64,000 nucleotides of DNA, from contig JAEHOE010000044.1 in NCBI GenBank assembly GCA_016858145.1, positions 746,501 to 810,500 on the forward strand, written 5' to 3'. The DNA comes from Edaphochlamys debaryana. Taxonomy: Eukaryota; Chlorophyta; Chlorophyceae; Chlamydomonadales. The position numbers and the translations under genes were made by a program. This document shows positions 11,235 through 23,861 of the stretch, in pieces; the first letter of the stretch is position 1, and each line of letters begins with the position of its first letter. The notes below the pieces were generated by a model. The model saw only the letters and a list, made by a program, of their open reading frames with translations, was not told the origin of the DNA and searched no databases.

Positions 11235-13304
11235 TCAGTACCGGTATCGCTGGCCGGTGTTGTTGGGCATGTACGTGCCGTACGCCCCAGCGCCGGTGCC
11301 GGTGTACGCCCCAGCGCCGGTGCCGGTGTACGCCCCAGCGCCGGTTCCGGCGTACGCCCCAGCGCCCGTGCCGGCGTACGCCCCAGCGCCCGTGCTGGCG
11401 TAGGCTCCAGCGCCGGTCGCGGGCTGGCGCCCGCTCGAGTACGCAGGGGTAGGGGCCGCAGGCTGCTGCCGCGGCGGCGAGTACCGCTGCGTGGGTGCCC
11501 GTGCGGTGGCACTGCCACCGCCCGCTGCTGCGCCGCCCATGCCTGCGCTGGCATTACCGCCAGCTGTGGGTGCCGCCCACGCCCGGACACTTGTGCGCCC
11601 GGTCGACGCGCCAGCGCTAGGCGTATACTGCTGAGCGCCGCTTGAGAACCGCTCCTGGCCCCGTGCGCTCCCGGATGCCGCAGGGTACGCAGCCGCCGTG
11701 TGGCTGTTGTGTGACCGCCGAGGGCCGGCACCGGCAGTCGCCGCAGCAGTGGTGACGCCAGCCCCGTAGCCGTTGCTGTAGAGGGTTGTCGGCGCGGCCG
11801 CGCCCGGTCCGCCCGAGGAGCTGGGCAGGGCCAAGGGGCGCTGACCGCCTCCGGACCCGCCGCTGCCGTTCCGGTTGCTGCCGGCCAGGCGGCCCGTGAC
11901 GGCGCCCACCGCGCCCCCGCCCGGGAGCACTCGCTCCGCGTGTTGGCGCCACTGCTCATCGAACACGTCCGCCTCGTGCTGTGAAGGGGGACACGGCAGG
12001 GTCAAAGTGAAAGGAGGGTGGGGCAGGCTCCGGCGAGGCCTTAGCACCAACCCAGATCATGGTCGTGACGTGGCCCCGATAAGCCCACACATTTTGTTGC
12101 GGCAGCGCTCATCATAAGAAAAGGGCCCCAGGCAGCAGGCCCTCGAAGCTTGCCCCGTGCCTCAAGTCCTACCGCAACCAGGCGGCTCCTGCCCGTCCAA
12201 TTTCTGCTCACGCCTCTCGGTCCCCCAAAACCTGCTCACCTCGTTGACGCCCTTGAGGTCCTCCAGATGGCGCTCCCGGCCCGTGGCGTCTCGGGTGCGG
12301 ACCAGCGTCCGCTCCCGGTCGCCCAGGCCGCGCGAAATGGTTACCTGCTCCGTGCCGGTGCGCGCGTCCCGGACCACCGCCTGCGTCTCGCGCACCTGCA
12401 TGGGGATGGAGGAGCGGGCCAAAACTTGAACGTTCAAGGCCCCGCACGGGCTGCACCGATGCCAAGCGAACATGCCTGGTCCCTGCGTGATCATCAGTGT
12501 CCTTCCCCCCCGACCTCTGCAAGCGAGCTCACCCCGCCTGGCCCAACGCGCGTGGTGCTGGACGACTGGTACGTCACTCCACCGGGGCCCATGGAGCTGT
12601 AGCTGCTGCTGCTGAACATGAAGGTGGAGCCGCCACTGCCGCCGGCTGGCATAGCGCCACCGCTTAGGGCGCTGAAGAGAGGGCCGAAGGGGTCTGCACA
12701 AAGCGCGCCAGGCGCGAGCGTAAGTTACAGCCCCCTGTGGGCACAGGCCAAGCATGCTCCCTGTGCCTTCCAGCTCACTTAGGGCGGGAACGGCGGCGGG
12801 GGGAGGCGCAGCCGCACGTTGTGGGCTGTGGCGCCTCTGCCTTTGAGCGGCTCGGTCAGCAGGAGGAGAGTCTGGAAAGGTTTCGTTCAATAGCACGGCA
12901 GCAAGGTCAGACACACCGGCGACATCACCCATCCTTGTGCTGACCTCCGTCGCCTTTCCCCCCTCCATCCGACTCTACCCACCGTCGTCGGGTTCCTCGA
13001 CGATGGGTTCATCCGCTGCCATGCTCCCGAGGGGATGCATATCGTCGACCTCTTCTATCTGAACCGCTGGCTGCCGGGCCTGCACAAGCAGCGCGTGTTG
13101 GCATGGGTGCCCGGTCGAGCGGCGAACCGGTCCCCGACAGCTCACCCTTTGTGATGGAAGCTGCTGGAGGGGAGCAGCGCGCACCGGTCCGCCGAATAAA
13201 GGGTCGTTCTGGTGGAGCATCGCACCCATGACCGAGTCCATTTGGGCAAACGCGGCTGCGAAGGGGTCCTGGCCTCCAAAGAGGCCAAACCCACGGCCAA
13301 ACAT
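11235..13304 (-). CDS. Myeloid leukemia factor (MLF) family protein
   Basis: Six exons join in phase: 13146-13304, 12983-13079, 12779-12871, 12533-12693, 12240-12395, 11235-11978, giving 469 residues. The N-terminus MFGRGFG...DPF resembles MLF N-termini. The central block has the MLF signature FSSSSYSSMGPGG followed by SSSTTRVGPGG. Next comes the conserved basic block RETQAVVRDARTG...RGLGDRERT and an acidic HEADVFDEQW, as in animal MLF1/2. The C-terminal 230 residues are Gly/Ala/Ser-rich and end in tandem GAYTGTGA repeats. MLF proteins are small adaptors shuttling between nucleus and cytoplasm; no catalytic role is known, and the role in this alga is unknown. All introns are GT-AG. MLF identity is strong; the low-complexity tail is lineage-specific. 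Confidence 0.9.
11278..11418 (-). repeat. 24-bp tandem repeat coding GAY(T/A)GTGA
   Basis: Units start about every 24 bp (11281, 11305, 11329, 11353, 11377 and a variant at 11401) and encode an octapeptide Gly-Ala-Tyr-x-Gly-Thr-Gly-Ala near the C-terminus of the MLF protein. The period is a multiple of three, so copy-number change keeps the frame. Confidence 0.9.
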
Positions 13305-15651
13305 GGCCGGAGCTGGTCTGAAGGTGTCAACGGGAAAACACTTCTGGTTGTGTCTGGAAGCTTTGGGACGGCGCTAGTGCACTGCTTGAGGTAGACTGAG
13401 TAAAATGTGGTGTGAGGTATGGCTTCGGCGCAAAGAGGTCGGGGAATAGAGACGTCCAGATGGCGAGTCTGGAAGCGTCCACGGGCACTTGCGCGAAGCC
13501 GTCGCCCGGCTCGCATCCGCACGATGTGGTGTACAGGCGATAGCATACCTTGCTCAGGTGGGTTGACCTGCATCCTGGTCATCGCGTCGGCGGTGTCGGT
13601 TGGCGCGTGTCGGCTCCCGAGACACGAACCCCGCCCTCGGGGTTGTGACATGGTTGGGTGTCGACCCGCCGAGTTGCCACAGCCCCTGCCCCCTCTCCTG
13701 CGCTTCAGGTGCACAGCTTACTTGAGTCTACACCTGAGACAAAAGGTCTGTCGAGCGCTTGAATCAGCCCCATCCTTCTGGCGCAACCCCCACCCTCGGC
13801 CGCCACCCGCCACCCCAGCGCCGTCCATCCATCGCCGGTGGCAACCCCTCCCTGCCAGACCGCCCTCCGAGCCCCTGAAACATCCCGTATACCCTCCAGG
13901 ACGTGATTTGCCCTGTACATGCGCAAAGGATGCCTCCAGAAGCAGCGTCGTACCTTCTACCTCTGGATACTGTCCGAAGGGGTCGCAGGGCCCACCCCGG
14001 CTTGCCGGAGCGGGGGAGCGGGTGGGATAGGGGTGCCAGGCACGGCCCGGGGAACCAGCCGCCTGCTGCCCAGGGCATGGCAACAATTGAAGCAGGCAGT
14101 AGGAAGCGAGTGGGAAAGCATGCTTGCGTGTTACCGGGAAGGCCTTGGACGGTTACCTTGGCGCCATGGGCAGGCGTCGGCTCTTCGGCGGCTCGCAAGG
14201 TATCCCGGCCCGTCCAACCCGCACGTTTGCAGACCTGTAAGTGACGGGAGAACCGCTGCAGCAGAGCGAAAGTGGCGTCAGGAACGGTGCTCGACGGCGC
14301 ATGTCAGCGGGGTGACGCAGGCAGCACAGCCACTAGTACACCCCAGAGCCGCCGCAGAAGCGTAGGCTGCCTAGAGGAGGGCGAGAGGGGCGGGGCGGGG
14401 CAAGCCGGCGAAGGCCGGGAGACGAGCAGCCGGTACGGCGGGTGGGGTACCTAGGTCAGCACCCCGGCGAGGGCGAATGGGTTCGGGGTTGCCTCGATGC
14501 GATAAAGGTGGCCCACATAAGCACGTTGGGTGCTATGGTGATTACTGAGGAACGGCGGACATCCTGGAGAACGGTGTGGGATGGCCGAGTGCTCGCCGGA
14601 AGCCATCTTCCGCGGCTCCCGAGCCTGGCGCTCTTTCCACCATCATCACAGGGGGTGTGGAGGCCTTGCGATGGTACCGACCCGAGGTTGGGCTCGCGCG
14701 CGTGTGTATGGCCGTGTCTCCTGTCCCTGGCGGGGGTCTCAACAGCACCTGCCTAAGACCCCGACCGTCGCTGCTTACTATCTGTGTCTCTGTACCGCGC
14801 ACCTGCCCACGCCGCAAATGGCAGGTGCCCCTGCCAGCGGCAACTCGACTCGAAAGCGGAAGATGGCATCGGAGCTGGAGCAAGCGGCGGCATCGATGCC
14901 GAGAAGGGGCCCCTGATGCTGAGGGCCCCGGGCAAGGTGGGTCCAGGATACAGCCGCTGAGCACAGCAGCCTGCGGCGGCCACCTCAGGCATCCCAGGGC
15001 GACACCAGTGCTTTGCCGTCAACCGAGCCGCAACTGGGCGCAGCCCCCTTAGGAGTGTACGAGGTGTACAACTCGTGTGTCCGGGAAGCCTGAAAGCAGT
15101 GCCTCTCCCCGTCCCTCCTGCCCCGCAGAGCCGTGCAGTCCTTGCCGCCATCGCGACCGCCACCATCAATTCCCCCACCGCTGTCCTCGCCCATCCCCAT
15201 GCCAGCTCGGCGGTTGTCGCCGCCGCCATCGTGCCGGATTCGTTCACACTGCCGCCGCCGCTGCCGCCACGGCGGCTGACAACCCGAGCATCATGCTACA
15301 GCTGCACGGCCAACTAGGGGGAGGTAAAGGAAAGGAGCATCAGCTGGCGGGCAACCTCAGCTGATGGAGGTGCCCTTATGCCTTCGATGCCTTCGATGCC
15401 TGGGTGCTCAACAAGGGTGTCTGTCCCTCCTCAGGACAGGGAAAAGGGCCGAGCCCCAAACCCCGCGAGGCCGGGCAGCACTGGGGCCGCGCAATCAAGC
15501 ACTACGCCCCACAGCGCACGGACTAAACCCACGCCGCCACAAGTGAGGGGCCTTCGCAACCCCGCAATGCCGGACTTAGCCGGTTGGGTTGGGCGCACAT
15601 TCACATGCACCCTCCAAAAGATAGAAAGAGAAGATGTCCGTCTCCAATCCA

Positions 15652-15752
15652 CAGGCACGCAGGCACGCAGGCACGCAGGCACGCAGGCACGCAGGCACGC
15701 AGGCACGCAGGCACGCAGGCACGCAGGCACGCAGGCACGCAGGCACGCACGC
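15652..15752 (+). repeat. 8-bp minisatellite (GCAGGCAC)n
   Basis: About 12 near-perfect copies of the octamer GCAGGCAC in head-to-tail order. The period is not a multiple of three, so the ORFs through it read the same bases in three registers and are not evidence for a gene. Confidence 0.95.
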
Positions 15753-15796
15753 CAACACGGGGTAATCCCGGGGGGCCTCGCCCCCCGGCTGGCGCT

Positions 15797-15916
15797 CCGG
15801 GGGCCGGGGGCCGGGGGCCGGGGGCCGGGGGCCGGGGGCCGGGGGCCGGGGGCCGGGGGCCGGGGGCCGGGGGCCGGGGGCCGGGGGCCGGGGGCCGGGG
15901 GCCGGGGGCCGGGGGC
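15797..15916 (+). repeat. 7-bp G-rich minisatellite (GGGGGCC)n
   Basis: About 17 uninterrupted copies of GGGGGCC, starting about 45 bp after the octamer array. Five-G runs every seven bases give strong G-quadruplex potential on the plus strand. Confidence 0.95.
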
Positions 15917-16472
15917 TCAGCCCAAAAGTGGCTAATAAAGGCCGGCCCTCTTTGCCCATCGGCGGGTGGCCGCCCACACCCTACAATGGCCAGCGTGCAA
16001 AGGGGGATGGGACCAGTGGAGGCAACCAGGATGTGGGTTACGAGGAATCCTTCCAAGTGTGGAGCCCTGTCGGATTGAGGGCGGGAGAGAGGACATGTCG
16101 GACCACATGCCATGCCGACTTGCCTGCAGTTCCGCCCATTACCCGTTCGCCAGTGTGTTAAGGTCGATGCGATGTTGCAGTATGGTTGGGGGGTGAGTTT
16201 CGTTGCGCGGACTGGCACGCCGATGCCGCCGAGCTTCGGGCACGAGCTTCTTCGGCTTCCGCGCTGTCTCCCCCAGACGTGCCTTGTACCCCTACCGCAG
16301 TCTCGCCTCACAGCCGCCCCGTTCTTTAGTACAATATAACCAAGCCATACCCGCTGCAACAAGCAGGCTTAAACAACCTGATCGCACAGCTTGAACGTGG
16401 GGCTAAGTCTAGGCCGACTCGGCCCGAGACCCTACGCGTGCCCTGCTGGGCTTGCAAATAGCGGCGGCTCAG

Positions 16473-19400
16473 ATGGCTGAGGCGGAGGGAGGCGGAGGAG
16501 AACCGCCCTCAGCAATCCAAGTTTGCGTCCGCGTAAGCCTCTGGCAGCGTCAACGAACTGGCCATGGGCAGTCGGTATCATGACTTGAGATGGATTGATG
16601 CTGGACACGGTCTAAGCTGCAGCGCCTGTTGAATGCTGTAGGTCCGTCCCCTCAATCCCCGCGAGCGCGACGAGGGCCTGCGCGCCTGCGTGAGCTTTGA
16701 TGAGGACACGAGACAAGTGGTCCTCTCGGTGGGTTCTTGAAGCGGGGGGTCGCAGCTTGCTGCTGCTGCAAACACTTGACCGCATGCGCGTTGTGCAGGC
16801 CGTGGACAAGAACACCCTCCTCCAGCTCCGTGGCGCCACCGCAAAGGGCTATGCCTTTGACCGGCGCTATGGGCAGGACGTCACGTCCGACGCTATCTAC
16901 GATGACTGCGTGGGGTCGCTCGTGGAAGCGGTGTTTAAGGTAAGCTGCACGCGAGCTGCATGAGAGCATCGGGGAATGCCTCTGACGGCTATCCCGCATG
17001 ACCAGGGCTACAACGCGACGGTGCTTGCCTACGGGCAAACTGGCTCGGGAAAGACACACACGATGGCAGGCGGGGTGGGCATCCACGGCATCCAGGAGGA
17101 GGGTGAGTCGTCGGTCACGTTGAAGGGAGCACGGGCGGCTCGGGAATGGCACCAAAGTGGTGCAACTTTTGACATGTGCAGGCGTCACCCCCCGGGTCAT
17201 CCGACACATCTTCGCTCTGGCGGAGGCAATTCGGAAGAAGGAGAAGCCGGGCGAGAAGACAACGGTGGGGAGCGGGTCGACGGGGCAAGGGTCGGCGGGT
17301 CAAGGCAGGGGGTGAGGGGAGGGGAAGCGCATTACGCCGGCATGGCCGGACCCTCTGACCACGACGCTTCTCACCTCAACCCCGCATGAACTAGCTGCAT
17401 GCTCGACCACCTCCTCTTCGCGACATGTGCATGCAGATCATGGCGTATGGCCTGGAGCTGTACAATGAGGACTTGCGGGACCTCGCGCTGGCGGGCGGCC
17501 GGGATGAGGGGGCGAAGGGCTGGGACGGGAAGGGTGGCAACCCGTCCACTCTCAAGCTGCAAGAGCGGCCGGTGGGGAAGGAAGGCCGGGTTGTGCCTGA
17601 GGTGGTGGGTGTAACGGAGCGGGAGCTCAAGTCCGCGGACGAGCTGCTGAGCTTCTTCAACACGTGCGTGGACAACCGCTCGACCTCGTCAACGAAACTG
17701 AACGATAGGTAAGGCAGAAGGTAGAAGTTATGTGGCGATTGGTCGTTGCCTCATACAGCGGGGTCGACGCATAGGTCCCTGCGTGTGCCCTCAGCCATTA
17801 CCTAGTTGCGGCTGCGGGAAACGGGCGTCATCATCAACGGGCATACGTCGAGGGCTACCGCACGGGGTCGTAGTGCCGAAGCTGGGGGCATGAGCCGGGC
17901 CAGTTGGTTTCCCACGGTTTCTGGTTGCTCCCTTCCTGGCTAGGTCGTCCCGCTCGCACGCCATCTTCACCATCACCATCTCGCGCACGATCGTGGAGGT
18001 GCTCAACGAGCTTGGGAGCGACCTCAAGGCCAAGGTGGGTCATGCCGCTTGTGCCCTAGGCTGTGGTGATGTAGGGTCTAGGCGACCGATTAGGGAGATG
18101 GTGCAGGGTCGCACCGCAAAGCCAAGGAGGCGAGGAGGACGACCGCCACCACCTTCTCTGACGTCCTCCAGCCTGCTACGTCACTCACGCTGCCTGGTAC
18201 CATGGCCGTCCGCACAGGTGCGGACTAGCGAGTTCACCAGCAAGCTGCACCTGGTGGACCTGGCGGGCAGCGAGCGCGTCAAGCGCTCGGGCGTGACGGG
18301 CAAGGAGCTGAAGGAGGCGACGCACATCAACAGGTGCGCGCCGCTGTGGGAACCTGGCACGTGAAGTTCGTGAGCCAAGCCAGCCTGAATGAGGGTTGCT
18401 CGGGAAGACCAGGGAGAGGCAGTCAGCCCAAGAGCTTGGCGGGCGGAGAAGGCACGGGCACCTTATCACGGTGGTTCCCTATCCCATGCACCCAACAGCG
18501 GCTTGCTGGCGCTGGGCAACGTGATCGTGGCGCTGGCGGACGCGGAGAAGGAGTCCAGGAAGGAGGACAAGAAGAAGCAGCACGTGCCGTACCGCGACTC
18601 CAAGCTCACACGCTTACTGCAGGTGAGCCCAACTGGCATGGCCTGGCGAGCAGCTGAGCTCATGCCTTCTGGTTGATGTGTATCATCTGTACTGGTGTTA
18701 ATGTCTGAGCTGGCCGTGTTTGCCCCTGCCTTGGCTGCCCATAGGACTCGCTGGGCGGCAACAGCCTGACGGTCCTGATCAGCTGCATCAGCCCCTCGGA
18801 GTCGGACTTCGAGGAGACCAACAACACGCTCAAATACGCCAACCGGGCGTGCAGCATCAAGAACCAGCCGCTCCCCAACCGGTGGGGCCAGGGTGGACTC
18901 TCGAGGGGCTGCATGAGCAGCAACGCTCCAGCCGAGGGGGTCATCCTGGTTCCTGTAGTATCCACCGAACCCACCAGAGCTTTCGCCCACTTTTACAAAC
19001 CACGCTCTCCCCCAGGTTTGTGACGCTGGAGGAGGACCTGCTGCCCTCCATCCCCACGGCCGGCATGGGCCAGTCGCTGGGCATGATGCAGCTGCAGGTG
19101 CGTGCATGCACTGACACGGGCTAGCTAACGTGCTCTGGGTGGGAGGAAAGCTGGAGCAGCTGGACAGCTGCACAGGCAAACCGCCGACTTTGGGATGGCG
19201 GCATGAGGCTGTGAGGCAGTGGCCGTCAGCCGAGGGACGGACGGGTCTAGGCACAGTCTCAATCTGATATAACCGAACAGCTACACTGTTCAGCATCGGA
19301 CAGCAGTTCGGCATCCGGAAGGGAACAGACCCTCGTGCTGGTCGTACTGAGTGCGTCTGGCCATGGCCTCCTGCCTGCCCCTGCCACCCCAACCCCTCCA

Positions 19401-22400
19401 GGCGCTGCTGGCGGACCACGAGCGCATGCGGGATCACCGGGAGCGGCGCGAGCGCGAGCGCAGCGAGAAGGAGGCCAAGCGGATGGCGCAGCTCACGGCG
19501 CTGCGGGAGGAGCAGATGAAGCAGAAGGGCTTCCAGCGGCTGCGCGCGACGACGTACGACGAGCTGCGGAGGAAGCTGGCGGGGGGGAACACCGCCATCC
19601 CCACGGACCAGGTGGGGGCCGGGTGGCCTGAGGACATGCTTGCAGCTGGGTAATGGGTCATGGGCAGCAGTGCTGTCCGGTCTGGTGCGAGGGGCTTTGG
19701 CGCTCACCGTCGAGGGGGGCAGACGGTGCTCGTGCTGTGTTGCGGATCTGAACTGGTGGACGTGTACACCTGAGGCCGGATGCAGCCGCAAAACCTGGCC
19801 GCTACATCTTACCCTTTCCCGTCCCACCTTGCGGGCCCTCTCAGGTCATCGGAGATGACCTGCTGAAGGGCTTTGGCACGCGCGTGCGTGTGAGCCAGTC
19901 CGTGGAGGGTCTGCCCGGGGCCCCGGCGGCGCGGCGGCTTTCTGTGGCGGCACGGCCGGGCAGCGGGCGGGGTCGCGCGCTTGAAGGAGGGGTCGATTCG
20001 CCAGGGGCAGGGCCGTCGTCCTCACGTGAGCTGGGGTTGGTCTGAGTTGGCCGGTGGGACAAACCAAGTTTGGCTGGAGCTTTGGGTCGTGGCAGGATAC
20101 CGGGACTCAGGGGGCTTGGCTGCCTCAACCTTCCGCCTTCCCTAAGCACTGCTCACGCGCACCGGCCGCACTTACTGTACGTCATGGGAGTGGACGCGCT
20201 AGTCATTATTCGCATCGCCCCTTCCGCAACCCTCGCAGGCGCACGGCCAGGGACGTCCTCCGCCAAGGCGGTGGGCAAGTCCAGCTTCGCCAGCTGGCTG
20301 GCCTCGCAGGAGGGCGGCGGGCAGGAGGGCGGGTTGCCCGAGGGCGCCGGCGGCAGCGAGTACGGCGGGGCGGGCAGCGAGTACGGCGGGGCGGACGACT
20401 TCTTCGTGGTGAGGCAGGGGGGCGCCACAGCACCTCTGTGACTTATTGCGTGTGGGCGCATATGACTTGCTCCAAGGAGGCACAGGTTGGCGCTGTGACG
20501 GAGCCATCAGCTGGAAGCTCGGGTTCCTGGTCAGTATAGGGCGGACTCCTGGCCTGATGCCTCATGAACCGGTACTCACGCATCCTTGGTGTCGTTGTTG
20601 CTCCGCAGGGCGATGACGGCGAGGGGGAGGTGGGCACGGAGGACTTCGTGGCGGGGGAAGGCGGCGAGGAGTCCATATTCGCGGAGGGGGACCCCAGCGC
20701 GGAGGCACCAGGCGAGCCGGCGGAGGAGTCCATGTTCGCGGACGAGGGCGACGCGGCCACCACGGCCGCGCCCGCAGCCACCAAGTCCAAGTTCCGGCGA
20801 CAACAAAAGTCTGGTGGGTGCAAGCCCGGCTGGGGACGAGGGCAGCGGCAAGGCACATGAGTGCGCGTTTGATCCGCGGGTTGGGTGCGCAAGCGAGGCA
20901 GTCCATGTTTAGCGCGAGCCTCACGCGCATGACTCAATGTCGCTTGTCTTGACTGGCTGACTTGGAAGCCTCCTAGTCCTAGCGCCCTGTTCTTGGCTGA
21001 TTCCCCTGTCCTTGCCCTCTCCCCCAAGGCGGCCCGGCCATGGGCAGCGGGACGGACCTCTCGGAGCTGGAGCGGGCAGCGGCTGGGGAGGGCGAGGCCG
21101 AGGGCGAGGGCGAGGGGGAGGCCGGCGGGGACGACGGCGGCGGCTACGACCTGCTCGAGGAGGGCGAGGTACCCAAGCTGCTCGCGCGGTTCAAGGTGGG
21201 GCCCGTGCTGGACCTTTTAGGCGGGCGGGACGGGGGCGGGAGGTTAAACCGGGGGCCCGGGCGTCGGGGGCGCGATGGGGAGGCGACGAAACCTTCGGGC
21301 GCTGAATGCCCCCGCCCCCGTGCAGCTCCGAACACGCCCCCTTTCTCCGCGGCAACCCATCTTGTCCCGGACCTCCTCCCTGCCGCAACTCTCCCCAAGC
21401 CCACTCCCTGCCTCTGCCCCCCAGGTCAACCAGCACGACACGCTGGCCGTGTTCAAGGCCTGCACCAAGGAGGACTTCAAGGACGTCATCTCGCTGCTGC
21501 CCGAGAACACGCCCCTGCCCGCATCTGACAAGATGACGTACCTGCTGGCGCGCCTCGAGGTGCGGCCCGGGGCAAGGGGGCGGTACTGGGGGGTGCAGGG
21601 CAAAGGGCAGCATGCATCCACCAAGGGGAACTGAGGATGCATAGCGTGGGGCAAGGGGGCCGCCCTAGGGGCGGCATGGGCAGGTAGTTGAAGCATTGCC
21701 TTGGTGTCCAACCGGTCCCTGGCCGTGCCCCACTCCGTGCGCAGGTCAACCCCGGCCGTGACATGACGGCTGCGCTGCTGACGGTGGCCACGGGGGAGGC
21801 CTCGATGAAGGAGGCGGTGGGGCCGGCGGTGGGCTGCCTCATGGCCACCTTCGGCACCAACATGATCGCCTCGTGCATCTTCGACTTCGAGGACCCCGAG
21901 GACCTCAGGTGCGCCTGTGGCTGGCTGGCAGGCGGTGGGGGTGCGTGACACCGAGCTTGGGGGGCGCACACAACGCTGCCTCTGCAGCAGGTATGAAGCG
22001 GTCAAGTCGTGCCCCTCGCCCCTACCAGCCTGCCTGACCCCTGAGACCTCCCCTGCCCCCTGCCCGCGCGCCGCTCCCCAGGTACTACGGCGTGGACGAG
22101 CGCATCGAGCTGTGGGGCCTGCAGATCCCGCACACCTCGGTGCGCCCCGGCCTGGCCGAGGGCCTCACGGAGGAGCAGGCGCTCGCGGTGGCCGGTGGGT
22201 GGCGGACATGGGCCGGGTCGCAGGCCTCGGGCGCAGGGCTGGAGCGTTGGTGGGTTGGGACAGGGGCTGCAGCCCATGGCCCCGGTGGCGTTTGCCCTCA
22301 TGTAGCGTCCTGGTTGCGCCGCACTGAATTCCCCCGACCCTCCTCCCCGGTCCCCCGCGTCTGCGCGCTCCCCCAGCAGAGGCCGCCAAGGACAACACCA

Positions 22401-23166
22401 TCACCTGGTCCTCCGTGGACCGCCTCAACATGTCCATCGGCCTGCTGTACGCGCTGTGCAACCACGCCATCGAGAATGGCATCCGCTGCGGCTTCTGCGT
22501 GCCGCGCCCGCAGCTGCTCAAGCGCTGGATGCAGGTGCGTGTGAACTAAGCAAGGGCCGTAGAATGGCAACGCCATCGTGTCAGTGACAAGCGTGGCGGG
22601 GAGCTGCAATCCTACTGAGCCGCTGGGGCAGGGAACTGACCTTCCTGATGGGGTCTTGTGACTTAGCTACGCCTACTGAGTTTGAGGCATGCCCCGATCT
22701 CAATTACCGACAGGCCGGCGTCAAGATGGAGCAGGTCAAGACCACGCTCACGCTCATCTATCCGCAGGTGAGGGGGCCCGCGCTGGCCAAGTGCTGGGGT
22801 AGATGACATCAACGCAGCGCAAAGCGCCTTGTTGTGGGCGTAGGGCGTGTGTTGCGAACTACGCCGACCTGTGGGCACCCTACCTAAGTTTCGTCGTGCT
22901 GGGGTCTCTGCGCGAACATGAGGCGGCACTCGCCCTCGCTGCGGAGCCTTGTCCTTCGTGCGCTTCGTCGCCCACCGCAGTAGGCCTCGCTACAGGATGC
23001 GTCTATGACGCCTGACCCACCTGACTGTTAATCCTTCACTGCTCTCTCCCTCCGCCCTCCCCAGACCGCGCACGATTACGAGTACTACCGCGCCTCCACG
23101 GTGGCGTGGTTCATGGTGGCGGAGGTCAAGGCCAAGCTGGAGCGCGTGCTGGGCATCGTGCACTGA
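16473..23166 (+). CDS. Kinesin motor protein, kinesin-4 (KIF4)-like
   Basis: Twenty-two exons join in phase (first 16473-16532, last 23065-23166), giving about 981 residues. The N-terminal motor (about residues 1-400) has IQVCVRVRPL, the P-loop [13 protein letters not shown], switch [11 protein letters not shown], switch [28 protein letters not shown], and the neck-proximal [13 protein letters not shown] that resembles KIF4/KIF21/KIF27. It should be a microtubule ATPase. A charged helix (exon 12, [10 protein letters not shown]) and Gly/Glu-rich linkers follow. The last 320 residues, from [12 protein letters not shown] to ERVLGIVH, match no domain I recognise. Odd point: the strand usually read as SYLEIYNE is [12 protein letters not shown] here. 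Exon 16 uses an AAG acceptor at 21028; an alternative is that the motor gene ends near 20860 and a second gene starts at ATG 21040. The motor call is firm; the single-gene model is likely. Confidence 0.9.
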
Positions 23167-23860
23167 GGCGGGCCCGGGAGCGCGCTATGGTGGAGGAGTG
23201 GGAGCGGGTCTCCATAGTGTGCCGCCGTGTCAAAGGCGCATCTTTGACCTGCACTCTGGCGGACGGCCTGAGCGGGCCGTGAGTGCCCCTAGCGGGGCTG
23301 CTTGTGGAGACCCATAGCTGCATTGGCGAAGGAGCTTATAGCCCTGCCTGCTCTCAGGCAGGTTTGGGCTACTGCGTGCGTTCATGGTTTGGAAAGCGAG
23401 CGCCGGGGACACAGCGCTTCATGCTTGACGGGTGGCGAGCGGTTACTGGGCGCGTGACGCAACAAAGCAACAAAGCACTTGACTGCTCCGGCATATGCGG
23501 TACTACGACTAGACGGTCAGGATAGGAGGGGATAGGGATCATCAGAGGCTTCTGGCGTGCGTTCGTCGGCCCCGCCCTGGAGGGCGTTGGCACGCCATGC
23601 CACAGCTGTATCGTATTGTTACTCACTGCTAGCGGGAAAGGAGGACATAGACACAGCCGCGCAACAAGCATTTGTGCCGGGCAAGGGCAACAGGTGATGA
23701 CACTGACTGGTGGTATGCGTGCTTGGAGCCATGCCAGCCGCTGGCTCTCTGGCAGGCGGTCGCGTAGGGTGCACGTTGGTTGAGCAAGGGCCAGGCCCCC
23801 CAGGTGGCGGATTCGGTAGCCAGAAGTGGACTAGACTCTTGGGGTGTAAGCCTGTGGGGT
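23167..23860. other. Intergenic downstream of kinesin
   Basis: No recognisable coding segment; this should be the kinesin 3' UTR. A TGTAA pentamer occurs at 23845-23849, a possible poly(A) signal about 680 nt after the stop codon. Confidence 0.5.
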
Positions 23861-23861
23861 G

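Larger units (their letters stand above)
13305..16472. other. Intergenic between divergent MLF and kinesin genes
   Basis: About 3.2 kb between two divergent start codons. No frame shows a recognisable domain or a convincing donor/acceptor chain. It contains two abutting minisatellites (15652-15916) and, presumably, both promoters. A short GATGCCTTC duplication lies near 15378-15400. Confidence 0.6.

Noticed and set aside
13419..14030. Plus-strand 203-codon ORF upstream of MLF
   Set aside because: No recognisable domain, no consistent splice chain, and minus-strand frames of similar length overlap it.
15378..16362. ORFs encoding AGTQARRH, GPGAGGR or ACLRACVP repeats
   Set aside because: Products of reading the two minisatellites in different frames on both strands; no flanking coding sequence or splice support.
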